Positions 1-9,700 of a stretch of 64,000 bases of DNA are shown here, piece by piece (positions within the stretch are counted from its first letter, which is position 1; the number at the start of each line of letters is the position of its first letter). The position numbers were made by a program, and so were the translations under genes. This DNA comes from Cesiribacteraceae bacterium YIM B00369 (GTDB lineage Bacteria > Bacteroidota > Bacteroidia > Cytophagales > Cyclobacteriaceae), in the NCBI GenBank assembly GCA_017948555.1, contig JAFMYY010000025.1:29933-93932 (forward strand), given 5' to 3'. The notes under the pieces are model-generated. The model was not told the DNA's origin. It did not search any database and worked only from the letters and a program-made list of their open reading frames with translations.

Positions 1-2
1 AA

Positions 3-659
3 GAGGATGCCCCTTTTTTCCATGAGTTTGTTTCCGAAATCACTGTTAATGTAACGGAAATGTTTCGCGACCCTTCCTTCTGGCGGGTGGTGCGGGACCA
101 TATTATTCCGAACATCATGCTGAACCATGATACAATTAATATCTGGCATGCCGGCTGCTCCAGTGGCGAGGAAGTATTTTCAATGGCTATAATGCTTAAG
201 GAAATGGGTGTGCTTGGCAAGACAAAAATTTATGCCACTGACATTGATAAAGACATACTGAACAGGGCTAAGCAGGGTATTTATTCGGCAAAGCACATGG
301 ACCTGAATGAGAAAAACTACATTCGCTTTCAGGGAACCCGCCTTTTAAAGGATTACTATTCAGAAAAAGACGGAAAGGTGCATATGGATAAATCCTTAGT
401 GGCTAATGTAACCTGGAGAGAGCATAATCTTGTAAGCGGGCCTATATTTAATAAGTTTGACCTGGTGCTTTGCCGGAATGTCATGATCTACTTTAACCAG
501 ACCTTACAAAACGAGGTACTGAAAAAGCTTCATGAAAGTATGTTCAAATTCGGCTACCTGGCTATTGGCTCAAAAGAGTCTTTAATATGGTGCGAAATTG
601 CCAACAAATTTATTGTGGTGAATAATGAAGAAAAGGTCTACAAAAAGATCAAGGATTAG
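3..659 (+). CDS. cheR: CheR-type protein-glutamate methyltransferase (5' partial)
   Basis: The reading frame is open to the left edge, so the gene starts before the window and only its C-terminal part is seen. CheR enzymes use S-adenosylmethionine to methylate glutamates on chemoreceptors or other signalling coiled coils. Visible are the motif VTEMFRDPSFW, a SAM-binding loop HAGCSSGEE, an acidic strand end YATDIDKDIL and the family signature LCRNVMIYFN. No extra domain follows the methyltransferase fold. A CheB methylesterase starts 29 bp downstream and a GAF protein and multi-sensor phosphatase follow on the same strand, so the target may lie in this gene set rather than in a classical chemoreceptor; none is visible here. 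The family call is firm, the target is not known. Confidence 0.93.
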   Translation, partial: EDAPFFHEFVSEITVNVTEMFRDPSFWRVVRDHIIPNIMLNHDTINIWHAGCSSGEEVFSMAIMLKEMGVLGKTKIYATDIDKDILNRAKQGIYSAKHMDLNEKNYIRFQGTRLLKDYYSEKDGKVHMDKSLVANVTWREHNLVSGPIFNKFDLVLCRNVMIYFNQTLQNEVLKKLHESMFKFGYLAIGSKESLIWCEIANKFIVVNNEEKVYKKIKD

Positions 660-688
660 TAATTCCCCTGAAAGGCAAACATCATTCC

Positions 689-1282
689 ATGGATCGTCAG
701 CATTTACATAACAGGTACAAAGCAATAGTCATAGGAGGCTCAGCGGGGAGTTTTCAGGGTATTACCCGTATTCTGTCCAGCATTCCGGAAGACTTTTCCC
801 TTCCCATTATTATGTGCCTTCACCGTTTAAAGCATGTAAGGAATGGTTTTACAGAAGCACTCTCAATCAAGAGTATTAAGCCTGTGTCAGAGCCTGCTGA
901 TAAAGAAAATATTAAAAAAGGACAGGTATACCTTGCTCCTGCCAATTACCACCTTTCAGTGGAACTGGGAAACAGCTTTTCTCTTTCCACGGAAGAAATG
1001 GTAAACAGTTCAAGGCCGGCCATAGACATTACAATGGAAACGGCAGCTTATGTATATAAGGACAAGCTAATAGGTATTCTCCTCTCCGGAGCAAACAGGG
1101 ATGGTGCAATGGGAATGAAAAGAATTAAAGAACGTGGCGGCCTTACCATTGTGCAGGACCTTTCGGAATGCATGATACAAACTATGCCGGCAGCAGCATT
1201 GCAGGCCACAGAAATTGACTACTCCTTAAAGCTTGATGAGATGGTCAGTTTCCTGAATGAATTAGACAAACACTATAAATAA
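689..1282 (+). CDS. cheB: CheB-type protein-glutamate methylesterase, no receiver domain
   Basis: This 197-residue protein is the catalytic domain of CheB alone; the usual N-terminal response-regulator receiver and linker are absent. CheB removes methyl groups added by CheR and can deamidate glutamines. The Ser-His-Asp triad is recognisable as Ser18 in VIGGSAGS, His45 in CLHR and Asp138 in GANRDGAMG, and the late motif QTMPAAAL is also present. Without a receiver it cannot be switched by CheA phosphorylation in the usual way, so its activity is either constitutive or set by partners. It lies between cheR (29 bp gap) and a membrane GAF protein (7 bp gap), which suggests one operon. Confidence 0.92.
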   Translation: MDRQHLHNRYKAIVIGGSAGSFQGITRILSSIPEDFSLPIIMCLHRLKHVRNGFTEALSIKSIKPVSEPADKENIKKGQVYLAPANYHLSVELGNSFSLSTEEMVNSSRPAIDITMETAAYVYKDKLIGILLSGANRDGAMGMKRIKERGGLTIVQDLSECMIQTMPAAALQATEIDYSLKLDEMVSFLNELDKHYK

Positions 1283-1289
1283 CAGAAGG

Positions 1290-2171
1290 ATGAAATCAGT
1301 TGTAAAGACTCTTTCAGTAATTTCCACCATAGCCTTTGTGGTTGGCATTATTGTTACAGCAATCAATTTATACAACTTACCGGAAAATTTAATTGCTGAC
1401 TCCTCAGTACTGGACTTAAGCAACATTCAGGAAATCAAACCTGCCCTTAACCGGAGCATCCTGATTATAAGTATTGTACTTGCTACCGGAATGGCCGCCC
1501 TTGTGCTCCAGACAGTAATCTCTGTCAGCAGCAGCAAAGACAATGTGGTTTATGTTGAAAAATATAAATCTGATAAAGACACTTCCTCACAAAGTTTTGA
1601 AAATGCTGATGGAGAAAAATTTGACACTTCCTCACTTACGCAGGAAATAATTCAGAAAATTCAGCAGTCAGCAAGCGATACTAAAGAGCCGGATAAAGCA
1701 ATTGAATTTGCATTACGAACAGTTTGTAACCAGCTGGAAGCAAGCCAGGGAGCTGTTTATGTGGCCAAAGAAGATAATAGCAGACGTTTCATTGAACTCC
1801 GTGCCTCTTATGCTTACATGAAGCCTGATAGCCAAACCGTTCGCTTTGAGTTTGGGGAAGGCTTAGCAGGCCAGGTAGCTAAAGAAGGAATGCCTGCCAA
1901 TATAAGTGCTGTGCCTGAAGGATACATAAAAATACTTTCAGGCTTAGGCCAGGCTACTCCTAAACACCTGCTCCTTGTTCCTGTAAAAGACAAAGAAAAA
2001 GTAATCGGGGTTGTGGAAATCGCTTCCTTTACTGCTTTTACCACGCAGCAACAGGAAATTACCAAACAGGCATTTGGCCTGCTGGGAAAACAATTTGCCC
2101 GCAGCAGCGAAAAGATTGGTGTTTCTGAGGAAGCATTCGAACATTTTGAAGATAACAGCCCAATATTATAA
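1290..2171 (+). CDS. Two-helix membrane protein with cytoplasmic GAF domain
   Basis: The 293-residue protein has two hydrophobic helices, at about residues 7-27 and 55-77, a charged linker rich in Ser and Asp, and a GAF domain at about 125-275. GAF domains bind small ligands or act as dimerisation platforms. No kinase, phosphatase or output domain follows, so it is probably a sensor subunit or scaffold. The GAF domain closely resembles the one in the next gene (shared pattern ELRASYAY/ELKASYAY, then GEGLAGQ/AEGLVGQ and LLLVPV/CILIVPL), which suggests they sense related signals or pair with each other. It starts 7 bp after cheB and ends 20 bp before the large phosphatase. The ligand cannot be told. 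Confidence 0.8.
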   Translation: MKSVVKTLSVISTIAFVVGIIVTAINLYNLPENLIADSSVLDLSNIQEIKPALNRSILIISIVLATGMAALVLQTVISVSSSKDNVVYVEKYKSDKDTSSQSFENADGEKFDTSSLTQEIIQKIQQSASDTKEPDKAIEFALRTVCNQLEASQGAVYVAKEDNSRRFIELRASYAYMKPDSQTVRFEFGEGLAGQVAKEGMPANISAVPEGYIKILSGLGQATPKHLLLVPVKDKEKVIGVVEIASFTAFTTQQQEITKQAFGLLGKQFARSSEKIGVSEEAFEHFEDNSPIL

Positions 2172-2191
2172 CAAGCAAGAACTCAGAACGT

Positions 2192-5100
2192 ATGTTGAAG
2201 AAATTTAGCATTGGCAATAAGATTACGCTTTTAGTACTATCGGTAGTTTTGCTTAGCATACTTGCTATAAGCTACATTACCTATACCCTCACCAGGGATT
2301 CGCTGGAAGAACGCTATCTGGAAAGCCTGCAGGCAGTAAACCAGTTAAAAACGGAACGCATCTCCTCCCATTTTAACCGGGTATCAAGGCAGCTGGAGCT
2401 TATCGGGAAAATGAAAAATGTACAGGAGGCGGTTTCATCACTCTCCGGCAATTCACCGGAAGGCGACGATATCACCGGTATTGATGATAACCGCTTAGAT
2501 CAAATATTCAATGAGCTTCAGGAGTCTTTTGGTACTAATGAACTGATTGTAACTGACCTTGAGGGTATTGTTTTATATTCCGGCACAAATGAAAATACAG
2601 GTGCTCCTATACAAAACCCGGATAACCAACTGGTACCCATGGGACAAAAGGGCCTGTATTTCAGCAATGTATATCCTAATGGTAAAAACTACCATATGAT
2701 GGCAGCTGCCCCGCTTTCCGGCTTACAGGGCGAAACGGGTGCAATTATTATGGTTCAGCTTTCTATGGAACCTGTTTTTAATATCCTCTCCGATACAACA
2801 AGCCTGGGGGCAACCGGTGAAACGGTAATAGCCAGGCTAAGCGGTGGCAATAAAATTCATTACCTGAACCCACTCCGCAACAGCATTAAAATTCCAATGC
2901 AGGAAAGCATCTTAGTGGGCGACAGAAGAGGGAGTGCAGTACAAAAAGCACTAAAAGGAAAGAAAGGCGCTGCCACAGGCCTTGACTACAGGGAAAAGGA
3001 AGTGCTGGCAAGCTGGAACTATATTCAGGACCTGGAATGGGGTGTAGTTACAAAAATAGACACAGAGGAGATTAATCAGGAAAGCTCATATCTGCTGCTT
3101 AACTATCTGATTGCCGGCGTAATCATCTTATTACTTTGCTTCTTTGTTTCAATCCTGTTCTCCAAGGTACTCATTTCGCCCATGATTTCCCTGAAGGAAA
3201 CCATGCAGCTTTTAGGCAAAGGTATACTTCCTCAGAAGGTGGAAAGAAAAAGCAATGACGAAATAGGAGATATGGCCGGAACGCTGAACAACGTGGTTCA
3301 GGCCCTGAAGAACACTGCTGACTTTGCTCATAAAATCGGTGAAGGCAATTTTGATGCCCGTTTTGAGCCGATGAGTGATCAGGACACTTTGGGTACAGCC
3401 CTCCTCAACATGCGCGACAGTATTCAGGAAGCTGAGGCCCGTGATAAGGAACGTAACTGGATTGTGACCGGTGTAGCTGAAATTGGCGAGATCCTACGTA
3501 TCCATAATAACCTTGAAGAGCTGGGCGATGCAGTAATTGCTTATGTAACCAGGAAAATTGGTGCAATACAGGGAGCCTTTTACGTGGTGAACGACGATGA
3601 CAAGGACGATGTTCAGATTGAGTTAAAGGCCAGTTATGCTTACAACAAAAAGAAGTATCTGAAAGGCAAATACCGCTTTGCCGAAGGCCTGGTAGGACAA
3701 TCTGCCATAGAGCAGGATACCATCCTGCGCACAGAAATCCCCGGCAATTACGTAACTGTGACTTCAGGATTATTAGGCGAACAACGCCCCGATTGTATCC
3801 TTATCGTTCCGCTGATTACAAACGAACAGGTATACGGTGTAATGGAATTTGCAAGCTTTGGCAAGTTCTCTCCAAGACATGTGAAATTTGTACAGGAAAT
3901 AAGCCTTATTACCGCCCGTACCGTTTTTAACATTAAGGTAAACGAACGTACCCGCCGCTTACTGGGCGAATCGCAAAAGATGAGCCAGGAACTGCAGGTG
4001 CAGCAGGAAGTACTGCGCCAGAATGCGGAGGAAATGGAAGCTACGCAGGAGGAACTGAAGCGTACCAACCATCGCCTGGAAGACCAGATCGACGAAGTGA
4101 ACCGTACACAGAAGCGGATGCAGCTGCTCCTTGAAAATGCATCTGAAGTTATTACTATCTACGAAAAAGATGGCAGCGTAAGATACATTTCACCATCTGT
4201 GGAGCGTATTTTGGGCTATACCCAGGACGAAATGATGGGTAAAAAGGATATTGAACACGTACATGAGGAAAATGTGGAAATTGTGGAAAACATGTTCCGC
4301 GAACTCATTGAAAACCCTCATGAAACGGCCGTGGCTCAATACCAATACCACAGAAAAGGAAATGACAGTGTATGGCTGGAAGCAACAGGTAAAAACCTGT
4401 TGAACGACCCTGCCATACAAGGTATACTTGTTAACATACGTGATATTACTGAACGCCGCCGTGCTGAACAGGAACAAAGAATGAGAAGCCAGATGCAGGC
4501 CCTTTCTGAAAACTCACCTGACCTGATTACCCGACTGAACACCAGAAATGAGTTCTTCTACATTAACCCTGTAATTGAAACATATACAGGCAACAGGCCT
4601 GACGACCTGGTGAATAAAAATATGCTTGACGTTAACCTGAATGAGAAAATAACCGAACAGTGGTTATCTATTCTGGACCAGGTACGGAGCAATAATGAGA
4701 AGATTTCAACTGAAATGGACTTCCCGTCTGAGCAGTTAGGAAACCGTATCATGCAGGTAAATGCCATTCCGGAGTACAATGAGTTTCAGGAAATAGAATC
4801 GGTTCTGGTAGTATCGCACGACATTACCTCCAGAAAAGTTATTGAGCTTGAGATACAGGCAAGTAATAAAAAGATAAACGACTCTATTAATTATGCTCAG
4901 AGAATTCAGGGAGCTATTCTACCTGAAAACAGCATTATCAGGAAATGGTTGCCGGAATCCTTTATTCTGTACAAACCACGCGATGTGGTAAGTGGCGACT
5001 TCCCTTGGTTTATGCAGGTAGGAGATGAAATATTCATAGCCGCTGTAGACTGTACAGGACATGGTGTTCCCGGAGCGCTTATTTCCCTGATAGGTTACTT

Positions 5101-5626
5101 CCTGCTGAATGATATCGTACGGAGCCGTAAAATTCTTAACCCCGGTTTAATTCTCGATGCCCTTGATGAAGGAGTGACACAAACCCTGCGCCAGGACGAA
5201 GACGACTCCAGAACCAAAGACGGAATGGATATTTCTCTTTGCAAAATTAACCTTAAGAATAACACCCTTGAATATGCCGGAGCCCACCGCCCGCTTTACC
5301 ACTTAAGGAATGGTGTTTTAGAAGAGATCAAAGGCGACCGGTTCCCGATTGGAGGAGGTAAATATAAAAACCAGACAAACTTCGCCAACACACTAATAGA
5401 AATTCAAAAAGGAGACACATTCTATTTCTGCTCCGATGGATTCCCGGATCAGTTCGGCGGAACAGATAACAGGAAATTCGGGCCTAAACGCTTACGGGAC
5501 CTAATTATGGAGGTACAGTCACAAACAATGACAGAACAAATGGAAGCTTTTGATATTGAATGGGAGGACTGGAAAGGAGATTACAAACAAACAGACGACA
5601 TGCTCCTTATAGGCCTCAGATTTTAA
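2192..5626 (+). CDS. Multi-sensor SpoIIE/PP2C-type serine/threonine phosphatase (SiaA-like)
   Basis: An 1144-residue membrane sensor. Order of parts: helix 1 (about 10-30), an extracytoplasmic Cache-like sensor (about 33-295), helix 2 (about 300-323), HAMP (about 325-375) with a second HAMP-like stretch, GAF (about 425-580), a long coiled coil (about 590-650), two PAS domains (about 650-760 and 765-880) and a C-terminal PP2C phosphatase of the SpoIIE type (about 890-1144). Phosphatase metal-site motifs are visible: VVSGDFPW, DCTGHGVPGA, CSDGFPDQF and the terminal QTDDMLL. It precedes siaB-like and siaC-like genes, the same functional trio as SiaA-SiaB-SiaC of Pseudomonas aeruginosa, where SiaA dephosphorylates SiaC. 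By analogy this enzyme should dephosphorylate the SiaC-like protein at 6280. The signals sensed are unknown. Confidence 0.9.
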   Translation: MLKKFSIGNKITLLVLSVVLLSILAISYITYTLTRDSLEERYLESLQAVNQLKTERISSHFNRVSRQLELIGKMKNVQEAVSSLSGNSPEGDDITGIDDNRLDQIFNELQESFGTNELIVTDLEGIVLYSGTNENTGAPIQNPDNQLVPMGQKGLYFSNVYPNGKNYHMMAAAPLSGLQGETGAIIMVQLSMEPVFNILSDTTSLGATGETVIARLSGGNKIHYLNPLRNSIKIPMQESILVGDRRGSAVQKALKGKKGAATGLDYREKEVLASWNYIQDLEWGVVTKIDTEEINQESSYLLLNYLIAGVIILLLCFFVSILFSKVLISPMISLKETMQLLGKGILPQKVERKSNDEIGDMAGTLNNVVQALKNTADFAHKIGEGNFDARFEPMSDQDTLGTALLNMRDSIQEAEARDKERNWIVTGVAEIGEILRIHNNLEELGDAVIAYVTRKIGAIQGAFYVVNDDDKDDVQIELKASYAYNKKKYLKGKYRFAEGLVGQSAIEQDTILRTEIPGNYVTVTSGLLGEQRPDCILIVPLITNEQVYGVMEFASFGKFSPRHVKFVQEISLITARTVFNIKVNERTRRLLGESQKMSQELQVQQEVLRQNAEEMEATQEELKRTNHRLEDQIDEVNRTQKRMQLLLENASEVITIYEKDGSVRYISPSVERILGYTQDEMMGKKDIEHVHEENVEIVENMFRELIENPHETAVAQYQYHRKGNDSVWLEATGKNLLNDPAIQGILVNIRDITERRRAEQEQRMRSQMQALSENSPDLITRLNTRNEFFYINPVIETYTGNRPDDLVNKNMLDVNLNEKITEQWLSILDQVRSNNEKISTEMDFPSEQLGNRIMQVNAIPEYNEFQEIESVLVVSHDITSRKVIELEIQASNKKINDSINYAQRIQGAILPENSIIRKWLPESFILYKPRDVVSGDFPWFMQVGDEIFIAAVDCTGHGVPGALISLIGYFLLNDIVRSRKILNPGLILDALDEGVTQTLRQDEDDSRTKDGMDISLCKINLKNNTLEYAGAHRPLYHLRNGVLEEIKGDRFPIGGGKYKNQTNFANTLIEIQKGDTFYFCSDGFPDQFGGTDNRKFGPKRLRDLIMEVQSQTMTEQMEAFDIEWEDWKGDYKQTDDMLLIGLRF

Positions 5627-5709
5627 CAAATAATTTAAAATAATAAGTTAACTTTCAGCCACATAGGCAAAATTTAGTAAATGCAAACCCTAATTTTAAA
5701 GCATACATC

Positions 5710-6252
5710 ATGAAGTATATTTATGACCTGCACAAAACTATGCTTGAACGAAACCTCATATTGGTTTATGAAGGAGAATTCACTCAGGAGATAACTAAGT
5801 CAGTTCTGGCAATGGCAGAACGTAACATGGACTCCATGGGCGAAGAATCCAACATCAAGCGTAAAGTTTTCAACGTAATGGTTGAGTGCCTGCAAAACAT
5901 TGTAAAACACGGCGAAGAACTGATTGTACAGAAAGAACAGAAGCCTTCGGCCATATTTATGATTGGAAAACAGGGAGGCGCTTATATTATTACCTCCGGT
6001 AACCCGATCAAGAATGAAGAAGTAGACAAATTACGGTCTAAACTGGAGCAAATTAACGGCCTCGACCGCGATGGATTGAAGCAGTTATACAAGGATATCA
6101 TCAAGAATACCGACCTGTCAGAAAAAGGTGGTGCCGGTTTAGGCTTTGTGGACATGGCCCGCAAATCAGGCCAGAAGCTTGAATTTGATTTCCATCCGGT
6201 TGATGAGAAATACTCCTTCTTCTCACTGAAGACTACTATTGTAAAAGAATAA
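5710..6252 (+). CDS. SiaB-like protein kinase (DUF6272-type, GHKL fold)
   Basis: The 180-residue protein matches the SiaB family, small GHKL-type kinases that phosphorylate the switch protein SiaC. An N-box of the form E-x3-N-x3-H is seen at Glu59, Asn63 and His67 (VECLQNIVKH), and a glycine-rich ATP lid at residues 140-145 (EKGGAGLG) followed by FVDMARKSG. There is no sensor or membrane segment, so the activity balance is presumably set by the upstream phosphatase. The gene starts 83 bp after the phosphatase and 27 bp before the siaC-like gene. The family call rests on the motifs and the gene order; kinase activity is inferred. Confidence 0.88.
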   Translation: MKYIYDLHKTMLERNLILVYEGEFTQEITKSVLAMAERNMDSMGEESNIKRKVFNVMVECLQNIVKHGEELIVQKEQKPSAIFMIGKQGGAYIITSGNPIKNEEVDKLRSKLEQINGLDRDGLKQLYKDIIKNTDLSEKGGAGLGFVDMARKSGQKLEFDFHPVDEKYSFFSLKTTIVKE

Positions 6253-6279
6253 CTAAACAGGAAAATTAAATATTGAGAT

Positions 6280-6642
6280 ATGCAGATTCTTAATTTAGAA
6301 GGAACAGAAGATACACCTAAAATTATATTAGATAAGGGTAATGGTATCTTTGAAATTTCAGGACGTTCACTGCCTGAAGATTCAGCAGAATTTTACCAGC
6401 CGGTACTGGACTGGCTTGATGAATACAAAGAAGATAAAAACAGCTCTACTGAGTTTGTTTTTAAACTTGAATATTTCAACACTGCTTCATCAAAACTGAT
6501 TCTTGATGTACTTTCAAACCTGGAAGACATTGAAGGAACAACAGTTGTATGGTATTACCATGAAGATGATGAGGATATGCAGGAAGCAGGTGAGGAATTC
6601 TCCGAACTTGTGGAAATACCATTTGAATTTAAGACTTATTAA
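6280..6642 (+). CDS. SiaC-like regulatory phosphoprotein (DUF1987)
   Basis: This 120-residue acidic protein has the hallmarks of the SiaC/DUF1987 family: ISGRSLPED near residue 26, a W-L-D-E-Y segment, and LEYFNTASSK. The Thr in the FNT motif is residue 68, the same number as the Thr68 phosphorylated in P. aeruginosa SiaC, so the phospho-acceptor appears to be kept. In that species unphosphorylated SiaC binds and activates the diguanylate cyclase SiaD. No GGDEF gene is seen here, so the partner must be encoded elsewhere or be a different protein, such as the ABC transporter that follows 95 bp downstream. A paralogue is encoded at 13613-14014. Confidence 0.9.
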   Translation: MQILNLEGTEDTPKIILDKGNGIFEISGRSLPEDSAEFYQPVLDWLDEYKEDKNSSTEFVFKLEYFNTASSKLILDVLSNLEDIEGTTVVWYYHEDDEDMQEAGEEFSELVEIPFEFKTY

Positions 6643-6647
6643 TTAAA

Positions 6648-6700
6648 GGAGGGCTTTTTTTATGCCCTCCAAAGTCTGCAGCTTCCTGATTTCTCAGGAA
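6648..6700 (+). terminator. Two hairpins between siaC-like gene and ABC transporter gene
   Basis: A 7-bp stem (6648-6654 with 6664-6670, GGAGGGC/GCCCTCC) has a T-rich loop, and a second 7-bp stem follows (6683-6689 with 6694-6700). Neither is followed by a clean T run, so they may be a weak terminator or a processing site that lowers read-through from the signalling operon into the transporter gene. Confidence 0.35.
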
Positions 6701-6737
6701 AGAGTCAAGATGATACAAGTTAATTCCTTTTGAGTGT

Positions 6738-9700
6738 ATGAGTGAAGAAATATTAAAAGCACTAACCCAGCTTTTTGCAATAATTACAAAACAGGATGGC
6801 GGGGTTACTGAGATAGAGCGGAAGTTTGTAATTAGTTTCTTTCAGCAGGAACTGGATCAGGATTCTGTGAAGGAATACCTGGAGCTTTACGATAAATTTG
6901 TCGGGTACAACCAGGAAGAAGAAGACGAGGACGAGGAGCAGAAACAGAAGAAAGCAAGGAAGCTTACTTCTGTACGCGACTCTGTTAAAACACTGGCTAT
7001 TTGTAAAAAGATCAATAAAACCCTTACCCAGAAACAGAAGGTAGTTGTATTGATTAAAATACTGGAACTTGTAGCCTCCGACAAAAACTTTACTCCTCAG
7101 CGGATGGAAATTATTGACACTATTTCCACCGTATTCAAATTCAAAAAGGAAGAATATAAACTTATAGAAAGCTTCGTGCTGAGTGAGAATAGTAAATCAC
7201 TCAATTTCGAAGATATTCTTGTAGTAAACAGTGGCATAGAAGGGCTCCTCGCCGATACCGGCGTTACCCCTTCTGAGCCTGCTGCACAGGAAAACCTTAA
7301 AAAATATATTCACACCGAACTTAAGGGTGAACTTATTTTTATGAAGGTAAACAGCGTGGATATGTACTTTGTACAATACCAGGGAAAGGAAGAGCTGGTG
7401 CTGAATGGTTTTATCATGAAACCAAAACAGGTATATCTTTACTCCCATGGCAGCACAGTTAAAACCCCTAAGGGAGCTGCTCTGTACTACAGCGACGTAA
7501 CAAGCCAGTTCAACCTGGAGGCGGTGCATGCAAAGCTTTCCTTCAACGCTTACGACCTTGCTTTCCGGTTTGCAAATGGCGATACCGGTCTGCGAAACAT
7601 TAACATTTCTGAAGGACCCGGCAACCTTATTGGTATTATGGGGGCCAGTGGTGCAGGTAAAACCACCCTCCTGAATGTACTCGCCGGCATTGAAAAACCT
7701 TCGGAAGGGCAAATACTGATTAATGGCTACAACCTGCATACCGAAAAGGAAAAGCTGCAGGGGGTAATTGGTTACGTATCGCAGGATGACCTGCTTATTG
7801 AAGAACTTACCGTTTACCAGAACCTCTTTTACAATGCAAAACTTTGTTTTGCAGGCACCTCAGATGAGGAGCTGCATAAAAGAGTTATTGCTACCCTGGA
7901 AAGCCTGGGGCTGGAGCAACGAAAAGACCTGAAAGTAGGATCTGTGCTGGATAAAACCATTAGCGGTGGCCAGCGGAAAAGATTAAACATTGCCCTTGAA
8001 CTGATCAGGGAACCAGCTGTTCTGTTTGTGGATGAGCCAACTTCCGGCTTATCTTCACGGGACTCTGAAAACGTTATTGACCTTCTTAAAGAACTTTCCC
8101 TCAAAGGGAAACTGATATTCGTGGTTATCCACCAGCCATCGTCAGACATTTACAAGATGTTCGACAAAATGTATATTATGGATACCGGTGGCTTTCCTAT
8201 TTACTATGGCAACCCTGTTGAGGCTGTTACCTATTTTAAAAAGGCGACCAATCAGGTAGACAGTGACCGTGGCCAGTGCCCTACCTGCAGCAACGTAAAT
8301 CCGGAACAGATCTTCAATATTATTGAAGCCAAAGTTGTGGATGAATACGGGCAACTTACAAATAAGCGTAAGGTAAACCCGATGCAATGGCATGACCAGT
8401 TCAGCGAAAAATTCAGGATAGACAAAGTTGATGACCTGAAGGATCTGCCTCCCCAGGGCCTGAGCCTTCCCTCCCGCCTGAAGCAAACCCTTATATTTAC
8501 TACAAGGGATACGCTGGCGAAACTGGGCAACAAACAATATTTGCTGATCAACTTACTGGAGGCTCCCCTGCTGGCGCTTATCCTTTCCTTTATTATCCGC
8601 TATCATACCCGTGAGGAATACTTTTTCCGCTTCAACGAAAATATTCCCGCCTATATCATGATGGCCATTGTGGTTTGCCTGTTTATGGGCTTGTCAATAA
8701 GTGCAGAGGAAATTATCAGGGACAGAAAGATACTCAAACGGGAAAGCTTCCTGAACCTGAGCTGGAACAGCTATCTTACCTCAAAGCTTCTGATTTTATT
8801 TACCCTTTCGGCAATTCAGGCCTTCACTTTTGTCCTGATAGGGAACCTGGTCCTTGAAATTAAGGGAATGATCCTGCCTTTCTGGCTGGTATTATTTAGT
8901 GTAAGCTGCATGGCGAACGTATTAGGCCTGAATATTTCTTCGGCCTTCAATTCGGCTGTTACTGTCTACATCATGATTCCTTTACTGCTCATTCCGCAAA
9001 TGATCCTGAGTGGTCTGCTGTTTCCTTTCGATAAACTGAACAACACCATCAGTAACCGCGGGAAAGTACCTGTAGTAGCTGATATGATGGCTTCCCGCTG
9101 GGCATATGAAGCAATGGCTACCTACCAGTTTAAATATAATGATTTCAACGCTCCTTCCTACCAGTTTGAACAGCAGGCAAAAATGGCCGATTTCAAATCC
9201 AATTACCTTGTGGGGAAGCTAAATGAAACCCTTTCTTTTATCCGGAAAAATAATCAAAGCGAAAACGATAGTATAAAAGGACTGGTTGCAGCCAAATTCA
9301 GGGTTTTACAAAATGAAGTAAGCAAAGAGCCTTTTCAGAAAGGTTTAGAACAATTTAACATCCGGGAGTTGAAGGCCGGCGAAATAAATGCAGCCAATTC
9401 TGAAATGCTGGAGGCTTATTTAGAGAACCTGAGGCTGCATTATTTAGGTGTTTATCAGCTGGCAGAAACCAAACTGGAGCAGTTAACATTATTGCGCGGC
9501 AAGATGGAGCCTGACTTCGAAGTAAACAAGTATAAAAACCTGTACTTCAGCGAAAGCCTCTCAGATCTTGTAAGAAATGTTGGCACAGAAGACAGAATCA
9601 TTGAAGGAGATGGTGAATTTCTGCAGCTGATAGATCCGGTTTATAATGTTCCGGACACTCCTGCTAATCCACTGGATTACAGGGCCCATTTCTTTGCTCC

